Below are positions 7,804 to 15,096 of a DNA stretch of 21,947 nt, in pieces (positions within the stretch are counted from its first letter, which is position 1; every line of letters begins with the position of its first letter). Under the pieces are notes generated by a model that saw only the letters and a program-made list of their open reading frames with translations, was not told where the DNA came from and did not search any database. Source of the stretch: Natronospira elongata (GTDB lineage Bacteria > Pseudomonadota > Gammaproteobacteria > Natronospirales > Natronospiraceae); contig NZ_JAYGII010000032.1 of the NCBI RefSeq assembly GCF_034931365.1, forward strand, positions 1-21,947. Reading direction: 5' to 3'. The position numbers and the translations under genes are program-made.

Positions 7804-8205
7804 GTGCTGGTAAAGCTTTTACTGGATCTGCTGCTGTGGCTGGGTTTGATTGTTGTTGCCTTTTGGAGTGCGCCGGCGCTGTATCATAGCTTTGAGCGGT
7901 TGCCTATCTACACCGTGCCTTCGTTGATCATTATGGCCAGTGCGACAATGGGTGGCGCCATTGCCGTGATGGTCATCAATGAGGCCTGGATACCGGTCCT
8001 GACGCCCTTGCTGGGGTGGGAATACGAATCCGGCTACCGTGAGGCCCATTTCATGCTGGCCGCATCGCTATGCGCGACTATTGTTGATGCGGTGGCCAAT
8101 CGGCTCAAGGCTCAGGGTGTGGAGAAGCAGGCGCCCGACTACGAAGCGCCCTGGCTGCAGGCCGAGCGTGAACGAATGGGCTGGAAAGACAAGCGTGAAG
8201 ACTAG
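7804..8205 (+). CDS. Small membrane protein of unknown function
   Basis: Starting at GTG 7804 the product has 133 residues; the frame is open to GTG 7738 (155 residues). I choose the internal start because AAAGGAAAGGG precedes it and because a promoter-like element lies between the two starts. Hydrophobic segments run from about residue 4 to 24 and from about 38 to 70, with a third, weaker one near 85-100. The C-terminal 35 residues are charged (DYEAPWLQAERERMGWKDKRED) and presumably cytoplasmic. No family is recognised. It is followed after 29 bases by the zinc-ribbon gene and then a DUF3817 gene on the same strand, so the three are probably co-transcribed. Confidence 0.65.
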   Translation: MLVKLLLDLLLWLGLIVVAFWSAPALYHSFERLPIYTVPSLIIMASATMGGAIAVMVINEAWIPVLTPLLGWEYESGYREAHFMLAASLCATIVDAVANRLKAQGVEKQAPDYEAPWLQAERERMGWKDKRED

Positions 8206-8234
8206 CCAGAGACGTATTTGACGGGAGACTGCAC

Positions 8235-8471
8235 TTGCTGGGACGTGCTTCCAAGGCCCTGATTCGCCGGGTGTGGCGCTGTGATCGCTGTGGCCTGCAA
8301 ACACCCAAGAAGAAATCCCAATGTCAGCACTGCCACGGCCTGGATGAGGCCGGGCTGGCGGCGCTCAAGCAGCGCTACGAAGAGAAGCACATCACCAATG
8401 CAAGAATCGGTCGGGTGTTTCTGATATTGAGTGTGCTCATGATTGCCCTGATGATCATTGCCTTCTGGTGA
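8235..8471 (+). CDS. Small zinc-ribbon protein with a C-terminal membrane helix
   Basis: The 78-residue protein starts at TTG 8235, supported by GGGAG seven bases before it; no ATG or GTG earlier in the zinc-ribbon frame is usable. A basic N-terminus leads into a C-x2-C-x10-C-x2-C zinc ribbon (CDRCG at about 16-20, CQHC at about 30-33). A helical linker and one membrane segment (about 59-77, FLILSVLMIALMIIAFW) end the protein. The topology suggests a tail-anchored protein holding a metal knuckle on the cytoplasmic face. Zinc ribbons of this kind often mediate protein or nucleic-acid contacts, but no partner can be named. It lies between two other small membrane proteins with spacers of 29 and 30 bases. 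Confidence 0.72.
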   Translation: MLGRASKALIRRVWRCDRCGLQTPKKKSQCQHCHGLDEAGLAALKQRYEEKHITNARIGRVFLILSVLMIALMIIAFW

Positions 8472-8501
8472 TCATGCTCGTTTGCTTGAAAGGAGTAAGC
8501 A

Positions 8502-8816
8502 GTGATTCGTTTCTTTCGCCTGGTTAGCATGATCGAGGGGCTGTCTTTGCTGACGCTCCTGTTCGTGGCCATGCCTTTAAGGACCTACGCGGACATGCCG
8601 CTCGCCGTCACCTATGCCGGCTGGATTCATGGCATCTTGTATCTCTTCTATGGTGCCGTGGCATTGGTGGTGAGCCACCGCCAATCGTGGTCCATCCTCC
8701 AATGGCTGCTGCTCCTGTTCCTGGGCGCCGTGCCATTCGCCTTCACCTGGGTGGATTGGCGCCTGCGTCGCGCACTGCCACCCCTGGGTGCTGCTCCCAG
8801 GACTGAGCCTTCATAG
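8502..8816 (+). CDS. DUF3817 integral membrane protein
   Basis: The 104-residue protein matches the DUF3817 pattern: an N-terminal helix with EGLSLLTLLFVAMPL, then GWIHGILYLFYGAVALV, and a third helix WLLLLFLGAVPFAFTWVDW. The conserved Glu of the first helix and the Gly-x-x-His-Gly of the second are both present. DUF3817 proteins are small three-helix membrane proteins of unknown function, also found fused to transporters in some bacteria. The GTG start has AAAGGAG seven bases upstream. It ends the three-gene run; its stop lies inside a possible hairpin shared with the convergent gene. Confidence 0.8.
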   Translation: MIRFFRLVSMIEGLSLLTLLFVAMPLRTYADMPLAVTYAGWIHGILYLFYGAVALVVSHRQSWSILQWLLLLFLGAVPFAFTWVDWRLRRALPPLGAAPRTEPS

Positions 8817-8836
8817 GCGGCCCAGCCCAGGCTCAG
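8803..8836. terminator. Weak inverted repeat between convergent genes
   Basis: CTGAGCCT at 8803-8810 pairs with AGGCTCAG at 8829-8836 across an 18-base loop. The arms overlap the ends of both the DUF3817 gene and the convergent gene. No T-tract follows on either strand, so terminator function is uncertain. Confidence 0.3.
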
Positions 8837-9225
8837 GCGGCCAGCTCAGTGATCTGCATGGTCAGCGTGCCACTGTTCTGCTCCCGTTCCATGGGGCGGG
8901 CTCGCCAGCGCAGGCGCAGACGGCTGATGTCCTGGTTCCGGGATTTTTCCTTGCCAAAGCGGGTGACGATGTTCATCACCGCCGGCAGCTTGCTGGGTGT
9001 CTGTTGGCCAATGCTGTTGATGCGAGTGGTGATCCGGCCGGTGGCCCATTGCCAGATTCGGTTGGCCTCGTCGCTTTCGATGGAAACCACCTTCCACTGA
9101 TTGTGGATCAGGGCGCGCAGCTGAAAGCGCGGGCCGTTCTTGCTCAATTCCAGGTAACGGCTGTTGTCGGCCAGGAATCGGCCGATCAGGCTATGCAGGT
9201 CTTCCGGGCAGTCAATCGTGGTCAT
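8833..9225 (-). CDS. Small cytoplasmic protein of unknown function
   Basis: The 130-residue protein has no signal peptide or membrane segment and no family that I can name. The N-terminal part (CPEDLHSLIGRFLADNSRYLEL) looks helical. The rest alternates short beta strands with basic stretches (FQLRALIHNQWKVVSIE; ISRLRLRWRARPME; GTLTMQITELA). The order of strands and the RLRWR...G.L..QI pattern faintly recall the N-terminal domain of type II secretion/pilus ATPases, but I would not assign it on that. The ATG is preceded by GGGAGGAG at a good distance, which supports real translation. It is a single gene between convergent DUF3817 and the downstream-oriented LysR gene, which is on the same strand, 123 bases upstream. 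Confidence 0.75.
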   Translation of the reverse strand: MTTIDCPEDLHSLIGRFLADNSRYLELSKNGPRFQLRALIHNQWKVVSIESDEANRIWQWATGRITTRINSIGQQTPSKLPAVMNIVTRFGKEKSRNQDISRLRLRWRARPMEREQNSGTLTMQITELAA

Positions 9226-9348
9226 GGTTTTTCTCCTCCCGCTAATCGGCTGTCTCTGTTTATCAGCCTAATGAATCGCGGCGGGGCAACCATTGCTGCA
9301 AAGCGCTATCCGCTGTAGGAAAGGACGGACAGACCGTGTCCGCCTGGA

Positions 9349-10299
9349 TTACTCCTCGGCCGGCCAGGGCTGGCCGTCGGCGGCAAGGCGTGCGATCAAT
9401 TGCTGGTCGAGGGCTGGCATCTCCGCCAGCAGGTGGTCCCGAAAGGCCTCCGCGGCAGGGGTCAGGCGGCGGCCTGGTTTCTGAACCAGGTGCCAGTAAA
9501 CGGGGGCAGGGAAGTAGGGCACATCAAGCATCACCAGTTCCCCGGCCGCCAACTCCAGGCGCACGGCGTGCAGTGAGATGACCGCCAGGCCGTGACCACC
9601 CCGAACCGCCTGCTTGATGGCCTCGTTACTGCCCAGCTGTAGTTCCGGCTTGAGCTCGGCGCCGAAGCGGCGCAGCCACTCCTCGGTCCACAGACGGGTA
9701 CCAGAGCCTGGCTCCCGCACCACGAAGCCGGTACCGGCGATGAGATCAAAGCTGATGGTGGGGGCCTGGGTCCAGGGGTGATCGGGAGCGGCGATCATCA
9801 CCAGGGGGTTGATGCCCACCTGCTCGCAGGAGAGTTGGCGGTCGGCCGGCGGACGGGTCATCAGGTACCAGTCATCCAGGCCCTCGTTGAGGCGTTCGAT
9901 CAGGGCCGAGCGGGGCAGGATGCGGAGGCTGGCCTCGATCCCCGGGTGCTGACGTCGGAATTCCCCCAGTACCCGCGGCATGAAGTACTCCCCGGTGGAG
10001 ACCGCGGCAATCTTCAGGCGCCCGCGCCGGATGCCCTTGCGGGCCGCCAGTTGCTGCTCCAGGCGGCGCAGGGGAGCGTGGACTTCCCGGGCGGCCTCCA
10101 GCATGTCGTGGCCGGCCTCGGTCAGGCGGAGGCGGCGGCCCACCACCTCGTAGAGGGGCAGGCCGGCGGCCTCGCTCAGTTGCCGGAGCTGGATCGACAG
10201 GGTCGGGGGCGTCAGGTGCAACTGCTTGGCCGCCCGCGTGATGGAGCCGGTCTCGGCCACGGTCCGGAAAATACGCAGCTGGTGCAGGGTGAGATTCAT
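9349..10299 (-). CDS. LysR-family transcriptional regulator (CbbR-like)
   Basis: With the ATG at 10299 the product has 316 residues, the usual LysR length. The N-terminal winged helix-turn-helix (about 4-62) has the motif TRAAKQLHLTPPTLSIQLRQL and ends GRRLRLTEAG. The effector-binding domain of two Rossmann-like lobes (about 90-290) follows, including VVREPGSGTR and GHGLAVIS. The HTH region is close to that of CbbR/RbcR-type regulators, but no Calvin-cycle genes are nearby. It is divergent from icd, with 115 bases between start codons, so icd is its most likely target and autoregulation is likely. There is no strong Shine-Dalgarno before the ATG; a TTG two codons upstream is less likely. Confidence 0.93.
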   Translation of the reverse strand: MNLTLHQLRIFRTVAETGSITRAAKQLHLTPPTLSIQLRQLSEAAGLPLYEVVGRRLRLTEAGHDMLEAAREVHAPLRRLEQQLAARKGIRRGRLKIAAVSTGEYFMPRVLGEFRRQHPGIEASLRILPRSALIERLNEGLDDWYLMTRPPADRQLSCEQVGINPLVMIAAPDHPWTQAPTISFDLIAGTGFVVREPGSGTRLWTEEWLRRFGAELKPELQLGSNEAIKQAVRGGHGLAVISLHAVRLELAAGELVMLDVPYFPAPVYWHLVQKPGRRLTPAAEAFRDHLLAEMPALDQQLIARLAADGQPWPAEE

Positions 10300-10308
10300 G
10301 GACAAAGC

Positions 10309-10335
10309 TTAGATAAAAATCTAATTATTGATCAA
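10309..10335. promoter_or_regulatory. Putative LysR operator in the LysR-icd divergent region
   Basis: An AT-rich block of about 55 bases sits in otherwise GC-rich DNA. It contains a perfect dyad, TTAGAT-AAAA-ATCTAA (10309-10324), and an eight-base palindrome, TTGATCAA (10328-10335). LysR proteins bind interrupted palindromes of about 15 bases with flanking T/A, often between divergent genes. The first dyad lies only ten bases from the LysR ATG, consistent with autorepression. The icd promoter presumably lies in the same block; I cannot fix its -10. Confidence 0.45.
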
Positions 10336-10414
10336 GAAAAATTAACTTTATTCTATTTGTTGCGAGAATTACACTGCGCGCGCGCCCGAGAACCGACTGA
10401 GTATGGAGAGCATC

Positions 10415-11917
10415 ATGTCCAGCGTAGCCCCCAAGACAGACGAATTCGGCGCCGCCCGGCCGGCGGCCCAAGCCACCACGGTTGCCCTTGCCGAGGGCGA
10501 TGGTATTGGCCCGGAGATCACCCAGGCAGTGGTCAAGGTACTGGAGGCCGCCGGCGCGGCGGTGAAATTTGATCCGGTCACCGTGGGCGAGGCCTGCTAC
10601 CTGGATGGGGTGAGTTCCGGAATTCCCGAATCCGCCTGGGAAACCATCCGCCAGCATCGCGTGTTGCTCAAGGGGCCCATTACCACCCCTCAGGGCGGTG
10701 GCTACAAGAGCCTGAACGTCACCCTCCGCAAGTCACTGGGCCTGTTCGCCAATGTTCGTCCCTGCCGCGCCTGGGATCCGGTTCTGCCCACTCGCCACCC
10801 GGATATGGATCTGATCATCGTGCGCGAGAACGAGGAAGACACCTATGCCGGCATTGAACACCGCCAGACCACCGAGGTGACCCAGTGCCTGAAGCTGATC
10901 TCGCGCCCGGCCTGTGAACGGATTGCCCGCTACGCCTTCGAACTGGCCCGTGCCCAGGGTCGCAAGAAGGTGACCTGCATGAGCAAGGACAACATCATGA
11001 AGATCACCGATGGGCTCTTCCATCGGGTCTTCAAAGAGGTGGCGGCCGAGTACCCGGACATCGAGGCCGAGCACTGCATCATCGACATTGGCACGGCGCT
11101 GCTGGCCGATCAGCCGGGCCGCTTCGATGTGATTCTCGCCCCCAACCTCTATGGCGATGTGCTCTCCGATGTGGCCGCACAGATCACCGGTTCCGTGGGC
11201 CTGGGCGGTTCTGCCAACATCGGCGAAGGCTGCGCCATGTTCGAGGCTGTCCACGGCTCCGCGCCGGACATCGCCGGCAAGGACATGGCCAACCCCTCGG
11301 GCATGCTGCTGGCTGCCTGCGAGATGCTGCGCTACCTGGGTGATGCCCAGACTGCCGCCCAGATTCAGGACGCCTGGATGGTGACCCTGGAAGAAGGCGT
11401 GCACACCGGTGACCTCTACAAGGAAGGCAAGAGTCGGGAGAAGGTCGGCACCCAGGCCTTCGCCGAGCGCATCTGTGAAAACCTCGGCCGCAAGCCCGAG
11501 GCCATCGCCGCACCGCCCGCTGCCGAACTGCCCGCCTTTGACGGCGCCTGGAAGGCGGTGACCGACAAGCCGGAAAAGGCCCTGGTGGGGGTGGATGTGT
11601 TCCTGGATTACGATGAAAACGACCGCGACCCCAAGGCCCTGGGCGACCGTCTGGCTTCATTGACCGAGGGCTGTCCCTTCGATCTGCGCCTGGTAACCAA
11701 CCGTGGCGTGAAGGTCTGGCCCGAAGGTCTGCCGGAGACCTGCTGCACCGACCACTGGCGCTGCCGCTTCCGCGCCCCCGACGGTCAGCAGGCCGCCAAT
11801 GCAGACGTCATCGAACTCCTTAACCGCATCAACCAGGCCGGCCTGGACTTCATCAAGACCGAGCAGCTCTACACCTTCGACGGCGAACTCGGCTTCAGCC
11901 TCGGCCAGGGCGAATAA
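10415..11917 (+). CDS. icd: Isocitrate dehydrogenase, Thermus-type, probably NAD-dependent
   Basis: The 500-residue enzyme oxidatively decarboxylates isocitrate to 2-oxoglutarate in the TCA cycle. The catalytic core (about 20-360) shows isocitrate-site Ser99 and Arg105 (KSLNVTLRK), Arg115, RENEEDTYAGIE with Tyr144, Lys191 (SKDNIMK) and metal ligands Asp224, Asp248 and Asp252. A C-terminal domain of about 120 residues (VGVDVFLDYD..., TDHWRCRF) matches the extension of Thermus thermophilus IDH rather than the shorter E. coli enzyme. The cofactor loop reads HGSAPDIAGKDMA, giving Asp285, Ile286 and Ala292 where NADP enzymes have Lys, Tyr and Val (E. coli 344, 345, 351); this is the NAD-type signature. 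Start ATG 10415 has GGAGAG six bases before; ATG 10403 is an in-frame alternative. A strong terminator follows. Confidence 0.96.
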   Translation: MSSVAPKTDEFGAARPAAQATTVALAEGDGIGPEITQAVVKVLEAAGAAVKFDPVTVGEACYLDGVSSGIPESAWETIRQHRVLLKGPITTPQGGGYKSLNVTLRKSLGLFANVRPCRAWDPVLPTRHPDMDLIIVRENEEDTYAGIEHRQTTEVTQCLKLISRPACERIARYAFELARAQGRKKVTCMSKDNIMKITDGLFHRVFKEVAAEYPDIEAEHCIIDIGTALLADQPGRFDVILAPNLYGDVLSDVAAQITGSVGLGGSANIGEGCAMFEAVHGSAPDIAGKDMANPSGMLLAACEMLRYLGDAQTAAQIQDAWMVTLEEGVHTGDLYKEGKSREKVGTQAFAERICENLGRKPEAIAAPPAAELPAFDGAWKAVTDKPEKALVGVDVFLDYDENDRDPKALGDRLASLTEGCPFDLRLVTNRGVKVWPEGLPETCCTDHWRCRFRAPDGQQAANADVIELLNRINQAGLDFIKTEQLYTFDGELGFSLGQGE

Positions 11918-11942
11918 GTCGCCCAATAGGTAAGTGTTAATC

Positions 11943-11985
11943 GCCGTGCATTGCCCCAGTCCGAGGCAATGCACGGCTTTTTTTT
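11943..11985 (+). terminator. Rho-independent terminator after icd
   Basis: A 13-base perfect stem (GCCGTGCATTGCC, 11943-11955, with its complement at 11965-11977), a nine-base loop and eight consecutive T form a textbook intrinsic terminator 26 bases after the icd stop. Confidence 0.95.
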
Positions 11986-12091
11986 GACTGCAAGTTCAAG
12001 TCCCTTTCTGAGCATTTGACGATATTGGCCATGAGAAGCAACTGCCGATGACGATCATTGGAAAGGTTGTGGCTACCTAGTAAGCAGAAGC

Positions 12092-12119
12092 TTGACAAGC
12101 CAAATGGCAGGATTAAACT
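12092..12119 (+). promoter_or_regulatory. Sigma-70-like promoter for the 82-residue protein
   Basis: A perfect -35 box TTGACA (12092-12097) is followed after 16 bases by TAAACT (12114-12119), four of six to the -10 consensus. The predicted transcript would start about 30 bases before the ATG at 12155. Confidence 0.55.
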
Positions 12120-12154
12120 CCCGCGCTTCATGCTATTCAAAAGGGGGATAGCTG

Positions 12155-12403
12155 ATGAAGAATCTTTGTCGTTCTGTTTTGTTCGCCAGCGTCATGCTGG
12201 TGGGGGCCGCTCTGGAGGCTGGATCCCTGGAAGTCAATGCTGTTCAACGGGGTGGATGGTTTGGTCTCGAGTATCGGGTGATGGGTCCCATGACACTGAG
12301 TGCCCAGGCAGGTATGGTTTACAGCCGTCGTGACTTCGATGGTGAGACAGATTCGGGATTCATCGCCGGTGATAGCAGCTTGCAAATCAATTTCTATTGG
12401 TGA
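12155..12403 (+). CDS. Tiny secreted protein with an outer-membrane-like C-terminus
   Basis: The 82-residue product has an N-terminal signal peptide (about 1-22: basic start, hydrophobic core, Ala-rich end). The mature 60 residues look like two or three amphipathic beta strands: WFGLEYRVMG, MTLSAQAGMVYSR and, after a polar turn, SLQINFYW. Ending on alternating hydrophobics with a terminal aromatic residue resembles the beta-signal recognised by BamA. That is too short for a complete barrel, so it may be a remnant of a larger porin-like protein or a small strand-forming protein that oligomerises. No family recognised. AAGGGGG lies before the ATG, a promoter lies upstream and a strong terminator downstream, so it is an independent unit. 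Confidence 0.65.
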   Translation: MKNLCRSVLFASVMLVGAALEAGSLEVNAVQRGGWFGLEYRVMGPMTLSAQAGMVYSRRDFDGETDSGFIAGDSSLQINFYW

Positions 12404-12451
12404 GTAATCCGGGAAGCCATATTAAGCCCTTCGATTCTGATCGGTGCCGTC

Positions 12452-12497
12452 AAAAAAGAGCCGCCCGAAGCACTGGCTTCGGGCGGCTCTTTATTTA
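12452..12497. terminator. Bidirectional intrinsic terminator
   Basis: A 17-base perfect stem (12455-12471 with 12476-12492) closes a four-base loop. T-rich sequence (TTTATTTAT) follows on the plus strand, and the run of A at 12452-12457 gives six U for minus-strand transcripts. It serves both the 82-residue gene and the convergent DUF305-LVIVD gene. Confidence 0.92.
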
Positions 12498-12532
12498 TGG
12501 TGAGCTCTTACTGACTCGTGGCTGCTTTATAC

Positions 12533-14971
12533 CTATCTCCGGACTCTACCTGCCAGGCCGGACAGGGTGTCTGCCAATCCCTCCAATCGACGAGCAGTCA
12601 GATCCTCCGCATCACGGCCGCTGCGGGAGAGGACACGTGCTTCTCGGCGAAGCTCGCGAGACAGGCTGCGGTCCCTCTCCCCATTGTCCAGGAGGGTCCC
12701 CGCTCGATTGATAGAGGCACGCAGGGTTTCAATCTGTTCGCTTTCCAGGCTCTGGTCCCGTTCGAGTTGATCCAGATAAGCCAGTGCGACCACCGGTTTG
12801 GCGGGCCATTCGATCTGGTGTTGGGTCTGGGGATTGAATACCCGGTCGCCGGCGAGCTTTGCCGCGGCAATCTCGTTTTCGCTCAGCACCTCGCCTGCGG
12901 TCAGGGCAAACACATCCATGCCGCGCGCCAGTTCGGTGGCATAGATACGACCCTGGTGCCAATAGGCTGACCAGAAGCCCCCCGCCACAAGTGCCTCCTC
13001 ATCGATGGGTCCACGGGCAAAAAAGGCAATTTCCTCTGCATTGGATGGATCGGTGAAGTCCTTGATGGAGATCCCGCCCTGATACCAGGCCTGAACGAAG
13101 ATGTCCCGGCCCGGTACCGGGATGATGGAGCCGTTGTGGGCGACGCAGTTTTCCTGCTCGGTCTGTGGCGCCGGCATCTTGTAGTAGCTCCGGAATTCCA
13201 GCTTGCCGTCAACGATTTCATAGATGGCGTTGGCGCCCCACTCCAAGGGATCGGAGGCTCGGCAGCGGGGGCGGGTCCCGCCGCCCCACTCGTCGGTAAA
13301 GATCACCTTGTCGCCCTCGTTGCTGAAGGTCGACGAGTGCCAGTAGGCAAAGCTCGGGTCGGTGACCTCGTCAATCCGTTCCGGATTGAGTGGGTCGGAG
13401 ATATCAAACAGGATGCCGTTGCCGGAACAGGCGCCGGCGGCAAGATTCAATTCGGGGAAGACCGTGATGTCATGACAGTGGTCGGTGGCCCGGGTGCGCT
13501 GGGTCCCGTCTCCATGGTCACCACCGGCCCAGAGGCCATCAGGGTCACCGGTCTCCTCGTCGGCAAAGACGAAGGGACTGTTGACGATCCGTGCATCCTC
13601 CGGGCTGTCCACCGGGACTTCGATGATATCGATCCGATACAGGGCCGTCTTGCCATCCTCTTCCGGCGGCTGATCGGAGCAGCCGGCCAGCTCTTCGTCA
13701 TCGCGCACGAAGCTGGTGGCGGAGTTGTAAATGATGATGCGGCCCTCGTCGGGGCCGGGGACAATGGTGTGGGTATGTGAGCCCCGGCAGGTCTGAACGG
13801 CAGCCACCTGTTGAGGTTGGCGGATATCACTGATGTCAAAAACCCGAATACCTCTGAATCGTTCCTCGCTTACCGAGTCCGCGACGCCCTGAAGGCCGCA
13901 GTCCAGCCGGGCGCGGGGTTGCTCCACCGACATGAACAAGAGGTCGCCGGCAACAGAGACGTCGCCCTGCCCGCCGGGGCAGACTACGGAAGTGATCAAT
14001 TCCGGTTTGCCCTCGTTAGCGGTGTCATAGATATTGAAGCCGTGGAAACTGCCGGCAATCACTTTATCTCCGGCGAAGGCGATGTCGGAATTGACAAAGC
14101 TCAACAAAGGCTGGCGCCGTTCCAGACGTTCATCCAGTTCATCGACTTCTTCGCCGGCTTTCTCTCTCAGGCGACTCAGTGGGAGCCCGGCGGGGTTGCC
14201 CGGGACATGAAAGCCTGGCGGGCGAGGCACTGTGGCCAGCAACTCCATATTCCAGGCCGCCTGCTCGGCATCGTGGAAGCCCGCGGCCAATCCCACTCGC
14301 GGATCCGGATCCAACTCCGCGAGGAGCTGGGTCATACGCGTGATTTCCGCATCCTGATCATTGACGACGTCTATGGTGAACTGCAGCAGTTCGGGGTCCT
14401 GGGCGGTCCCGGACTGGGACAGCAGATCGTTGACCATCTCCAGAGCGCCCTCGTGGTGGGTGATCATCAGCTCCAGGAAAAGTCTGTCGAAGTCATTGCC
14501 CCGGGATCCTTCCAGTTTGGCCATTTCTTCCGGCGATGCCATGCCCGCCATGTCGTGATGGTGATCATGGTGCTCATCCATGTCATGGTGGTCCCTGCGT
14601 GACGGCCAGGATTCTTCCCGTTCGGCCAGCCAGGACTGCATGAACTCGATTTCATCGCTTTGTGAAGCCAGGATACGGCTTGCCAGGTCCTTGATCCCGT
14701 CGCGCTGGCTGCGTTCCGGAGCCAGTTCCGACATCTCCACCGCTTGCCAATGATGCGAAATCATGTCCTGCATGAAGCGGATATCGGCTTCCGAATACTG
14801 AATGCCAGCGAGCCTTGAGGCTTCCTCGGCACTGATGGTCCGGCTGGCCTCTCCCGGTGCGCCGGGCTGGATGATAGGGCCCTCAGCATGGGCACTGACC
14901 GCCAGCAGGCTTGAGACCAGCAAGGCAAGGGGCAGGAACGGAGTTGAGAGCGAAGGGCCTGAGCGTGACAT
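12533..14971 (-). CDS. DUF305 (ferritin-like, metal-binding) - LVIVD beta-propeller fusion
   Basis: The 812-residue protein has a signal peptide (about 1-29, cleavage near SAHA) and so acts outside the cytoplasm. Residues about 60-225 form a DUF305 domain with both helical halves: FMQDMISHHWQAVEM (His73/His74) and LFLELMITHHEGALEM (His172/His173), each with a Met-rich partner. Between the halves is a His/Asp/Met-rich linker (about 128-144). From about residue 290 the protein reads as an LVIVD-type propeller, with repeats such as GIRVFDISD, GILFDISDPLNPE and GISIKDFTDPSNAEE. The last 80 residues are helical and charged. DUF305 proteins bind copper or other metals; LVIVD propellers are uncharacterised. 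The ATG has AAGGA six bases upstream. The gene lies 125 bases downstream of bacterioferritin on the same strand, possibly co-transcribed. Confidence 0.85.
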   Translation of the reverse strand: MSRSGPSLSTPFLPLALLVSSLLAVSAHAEGPIIQPGAPGEASRTISAEEASRLAGIQYSEADIRFMQDMISHHWQAVEMSELAPERSQRDGIKDLASRILASQSDEIEFMQSWLAEREESWPSRRDHHDMDEHHDHHHDMAGMASPEEMAKLEGSRGNDFDRLFLELMITHHEGALEMVNDLLSQSGTAQDPELLQFTIDVVNDQDAEITRMTQLLAELDPDPRVGLAAGFHDAEQAAWNMELLATVPRPPGFHVPGNPAGLPLSRLREKAGEEVDELDERLERRQPLLSFVNSDIAFAGDKVIAGSFHGFNIYDTANEGKPELITSVVCPGGQGDVSVAGDLLFMSVEQPRARLDCGLQGVADSVSEERFRGIRVFDISDIRQPQQVAAVQTCRGSHTHTIVPGPDEGRIIIYNSATSFVRDDEELAGCSDQPPEEDGKTALYRIDIIEVPVDSPEDARIVNSPFVFADEETGDPDGLWAGGDHGDGTQRTRATDHCHDITVFPELNLAAGACSGNGILFDISDPLNPERIDEVTDPSFAYWHSSTFSNEGDKVIFTDEWGGGTRPRCRASDPLEWGANAIYEIVDGKLEFRSYYKMPAPQTEQENCVAHNGSIIPVPGRDIFVQAWYQGGISIKDFTDPSNAEEIAFFARGPIDEEALVAGGFWSAYWHQGRIYATELARGMDVFALTAGEVLSENEIAAAKLAGDRVFNPQTQHQIEWPAKPVVALAYLDQLERDQSLESEQIETLRASINRAGTLLDNGERDRSLSRELRREARVLSRSGRDAEDLTARRLEGLADTLSGLAGRVRR

Positions 14972-15096
14972 ACAGGTTCCTTGGGCTGAAGTCAGACACT
15001 AGCGCCCACGGCCGGGGCGCGGCAATGACGAAATGACGATAAATGAATGAGACCTTATCCGGCCCGGGGGGTTCCCGGGTCGGGAGGCGGGACGGG

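Noticed and set aside
10375..10386. Alternating CG tract as a Z-DNA regulatory element
   Set aside because: Only about five CG repeats in GC-rich DNA; noted with the operator but too short to call on its own.
9778..10572. 264-codon plus-strand frame over the LysR gene and into icd
   Set aside because: It is antisense to LysR and out of frame with icd; Gln/Gly/His-rich shadow composition.
15060..15085. CCCGGG repeats downstream of bacterioferritin as its terminator
   Set aside because: The pairing is short, ambiguous and lacks a T-tract on the minus strand.
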